Source of the DNA: Clostridiales bacterium
Lineage (GTDB): Bacteria; Bacillota_A; Clostridia; Saccharofermentanales; Saccharofermentanaceae
Reading direction: 5' to 3'
NCBI GenBank assembly: GCA_017649745.1
Contig: JAGCGE010000336.1
Span: forward strand, 1 to 5,889
DNA length: 5,889 nucleotides
The notes beneath the pieces were generated by a model, which did no database searches, was not told the DNA's origin, and saw nothing but the letters and a program-made list of their open reading frames with translations. Below, piece by piece: positions 4,695 through 5,889 of the stretch (within the stretch, counting starts at the first letter, position 1; every line of letters starts with the position of its first letter). The position numbers and the translations under genes were made by a program.

Positions 4695-5889
4695 ATGAGT
4701 GATAAAGCTTCAGACAAGTACTATAAGAAAATGACCGAAGGATCCGTCAGCAGACTGGTCCTTCTGTTCAGCGTGCCGACCATCATCAGTATGCTCGTAA
4801 CGAACATCTATAACCTCGTCGACACCGCATTCGTAGGAACTCTCGGCAACAGCGCCAGCGGCGCGGTCGGTATCGTCTTCGGCTTCATGACGATAATCCA
4901 GGCGGTAGGATTTCTCTTCGGTCAGGGCGCAGGATCGATACTGTCGCGTAAACTCGGAAACAAAGATCCTGAGGGCGCATCGAGGACCGCTTCGACAGGC
5001 TTTTTCATCTCGCTTTCTCTCGGCATCCTTACGAGCATCGTATGTTTCATCTTCCTTGATCCTCTGATCATGTTCCTGGGAAGCACGGAGACCATCGCTC
5101 CGTATGCTCATAAATACATTTTCTATATCCTTCTGACGGCACCGTTTGTCGTCGCGACATTTACGCTGAACAATATCCTCCGATACGAAGGCAAAGCTTA
5201 CTTCGGCATGATCGGACTTCTCGTGGGAGCAGGTCTTAACATCGGCGGCGACGCCCTTTTCATGTTCGTTCTTAAGATGGGCATCTCGGGCGCGGGACTA
5301 TCAACGGCCATCTCACAGACTATCAGTTTTGTTATCCTTCTCATCCCGTTTTTTCGGGGAAAGACACAGTGCAAGATATCGCTCAAGCGGGTCGATCTTA
5401 AGTTCTCCCATATAGGCGACATCATGGCAACGGGCTTCCCGAGTCTTCTTCGACAGGGTTTGAGCAGCGTAGCGACTATCCTTCTTAATTCCCTGTCGGG
5501 TGTCTACGGAGATGAGGCTATCGCGGCGATGTCCATCGTATCCCGTGTCTACTTTTTTACATTCGCCATCGCACTCGGCGTAGGTCAGGGCTTCCAGCCT
5601 GTTAGCGGTTATAACTACGGTGCAAAGAAGTATAGCCGCGTCAGAAAAGGCTACCTCTTCACCGTTATCTTCGCTACGTCCATTCTTGTTGTTCTTGGCA
5701 CTATCGTTCACATGAACGCGGGAAGGATCATCTACATGTTCCGTCAGGATCTCATGGTCGTTCACTACGGCGTCAGAGCTCTTCAGCTTCAGAGCATCGC
5801 GGGAATGGTCATGGCATTCGGAATGTGTACCGAAGTGCTCTTACAAAGTACCGGCAAGAAATGGGAAGCAGCTACTACTTCCGCGATAA
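4695..5889 (+). CDS. MATE-family multidrug/toxin efflux transporter, MepA-like (3'-truncated)
   Basis: This integral membrane protein exports drugs, metabolites or other cationic compounds in exchange for Na+ or H+. The frame runs open off the window after 398 codons; MATE proteins have about 450 residues and 12 helices, so only the last one or two helices are missing. Landmarks are MTEGSVSRLVLLFSVPTIIS leading into helix 1 (about 19-40), NIYNLVDTAFVG with the conserved Asp at D43, GQGAGSILSRKLG (77-88), RYEGKAYFGM (163-172), GLNIGGDALF (180-189, where the family usually has DPLF) and GVGQGFQPVSGYNYGAKKY (295-313), the MepA-type second-half motif. About ten hydrophobic helices can be drawn up to residue 383. 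ATG 4695 is the only upstream start possible because an in-frame TAA lies at 4683-4685; ATG 4731 (M13) is an internal alternative without a good ribosome binding site. The substrate cannot be predicted. It is divergent from the LUD gene and controlled by its own extended -10 promoter. Confidence 0.92.
   Translation, partial: MSDKASDKYYKKMTEGSVSRLVLLFSVPTIISMLVTNIYNLVDTAFVGTLGNSASGAVGIVFGFMTIIQAVGFLFGQGAGSILSRKLGNKDPEGASRTASTGFFISLSLGILTSIVCFIFLDPLIMFLGSTETIAPYAHKYIFYILLTAPFVVATFTLNNILRYEGKAYFGMIGLLVGAGLNIGGDALFMFVLKMGISGAGLSTAISQTISFVILLIPFFRGKTQCKISLKRVDLKFSHIGDIMATGFPSLLRQGLSSVATILLNSLSGVYGDEAIAAMSIVSRVYFFTFAIALGVGQGFQPVSGYNYGAKKYSRVRKGYLFTVIFATSILVVLGTIVHMNAGRIIYMFRQDLMVVHYGVRALQLQSIAGMVMAFGMCTEVLLQSTGKKWEAATTSAI

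Noticed and set aside
4710..5765. Minus-strand reading frames opposite the MATE gene
   Set aside because: Their translations are highly charged and lack motifs, as expected of the antisense of a hydrophobic protein; the plus strand encodes a clear MATE transporter that stays open to the window end.
1..5889. CRISPR array, tRNA, insertion sequence or prophage remnants
   Set aside because: No regularly spaced repeats, cloverleaf, transposase-like frame or terminal inverted repeats could be found; nearly every base is in a recognisable gene or a short promoter gap.

Overview
The window reads as a stretch of chromosome from an anaerobic Gram-positive bacterium, most likely of class Clostridia. 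This is inferred from strong AGGAGG-type ribosome binding sites, roughly balanced base composition, a CBS/DRTGG-type family II pyrophosphatase, a stand-alone LUD-domain protein and a MepA-like MATE transporter. No rRNA or other taxonomic marker is present, so the assignment is tentative. There is no sign of phage, transposon, CRISPR or tRNA. Four gene junctions are tight and the coding density is very high. The gene at each end of the window is cut off.

Layout: (1) positions 1-570, plus strand: the C-terminal catalytic domain of a class III adenylate/guanylate cyclase, cut at its 5' end. (2) 563-2260, plus, overlapping the cyclase by 8 bases: a three-domain protein with a metallo-beta-lactamase fold, then GAF, then a GGDEF diguanylate cyclase domain. 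(3) 2261-2355: a short gap with a weak promoter candidate. (4) 2356-3972, plus: a manganese-dependent family II inorganic pyrophosphatase with inserted CBS-DRTGG-CBS regulatory domains. (5) 3973-4602, minus: a LUD-domain (LutC/YkgG-like, DUF162) protein whose stop codon directly abuts that of the pyrophosphatase. (6) 4603-4694: a compact divergent promoter region. (7) 4695-5889, plus: a MATE-family transporter cut at its 3' end, apparently expressed from a leaderless mRNA.

The most interesting part is the left half. A class III nucleotide cyclase is translationally coupled to a protein that joins a phosphodiesterase-like MBL domain, a GAF domain resembling the cyclic-nucleotide-binding GAFs of phosphodiesterases and CyaB-type cyclases, and a GGDEF output with an intact active-site signature. 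A coherent but untested model is that cAMP (or cGMP) made by the first protein is sensed, and possibly degraded, by the second and converted into a c-di-GMP signal. The next gene encodes a nucleotide-regulated pyrophosphatase. It would remove the pyrophosphate released by both cyclase reactions, although its own leader region suggests that it may be a separate transcription unit serving general metabolism.
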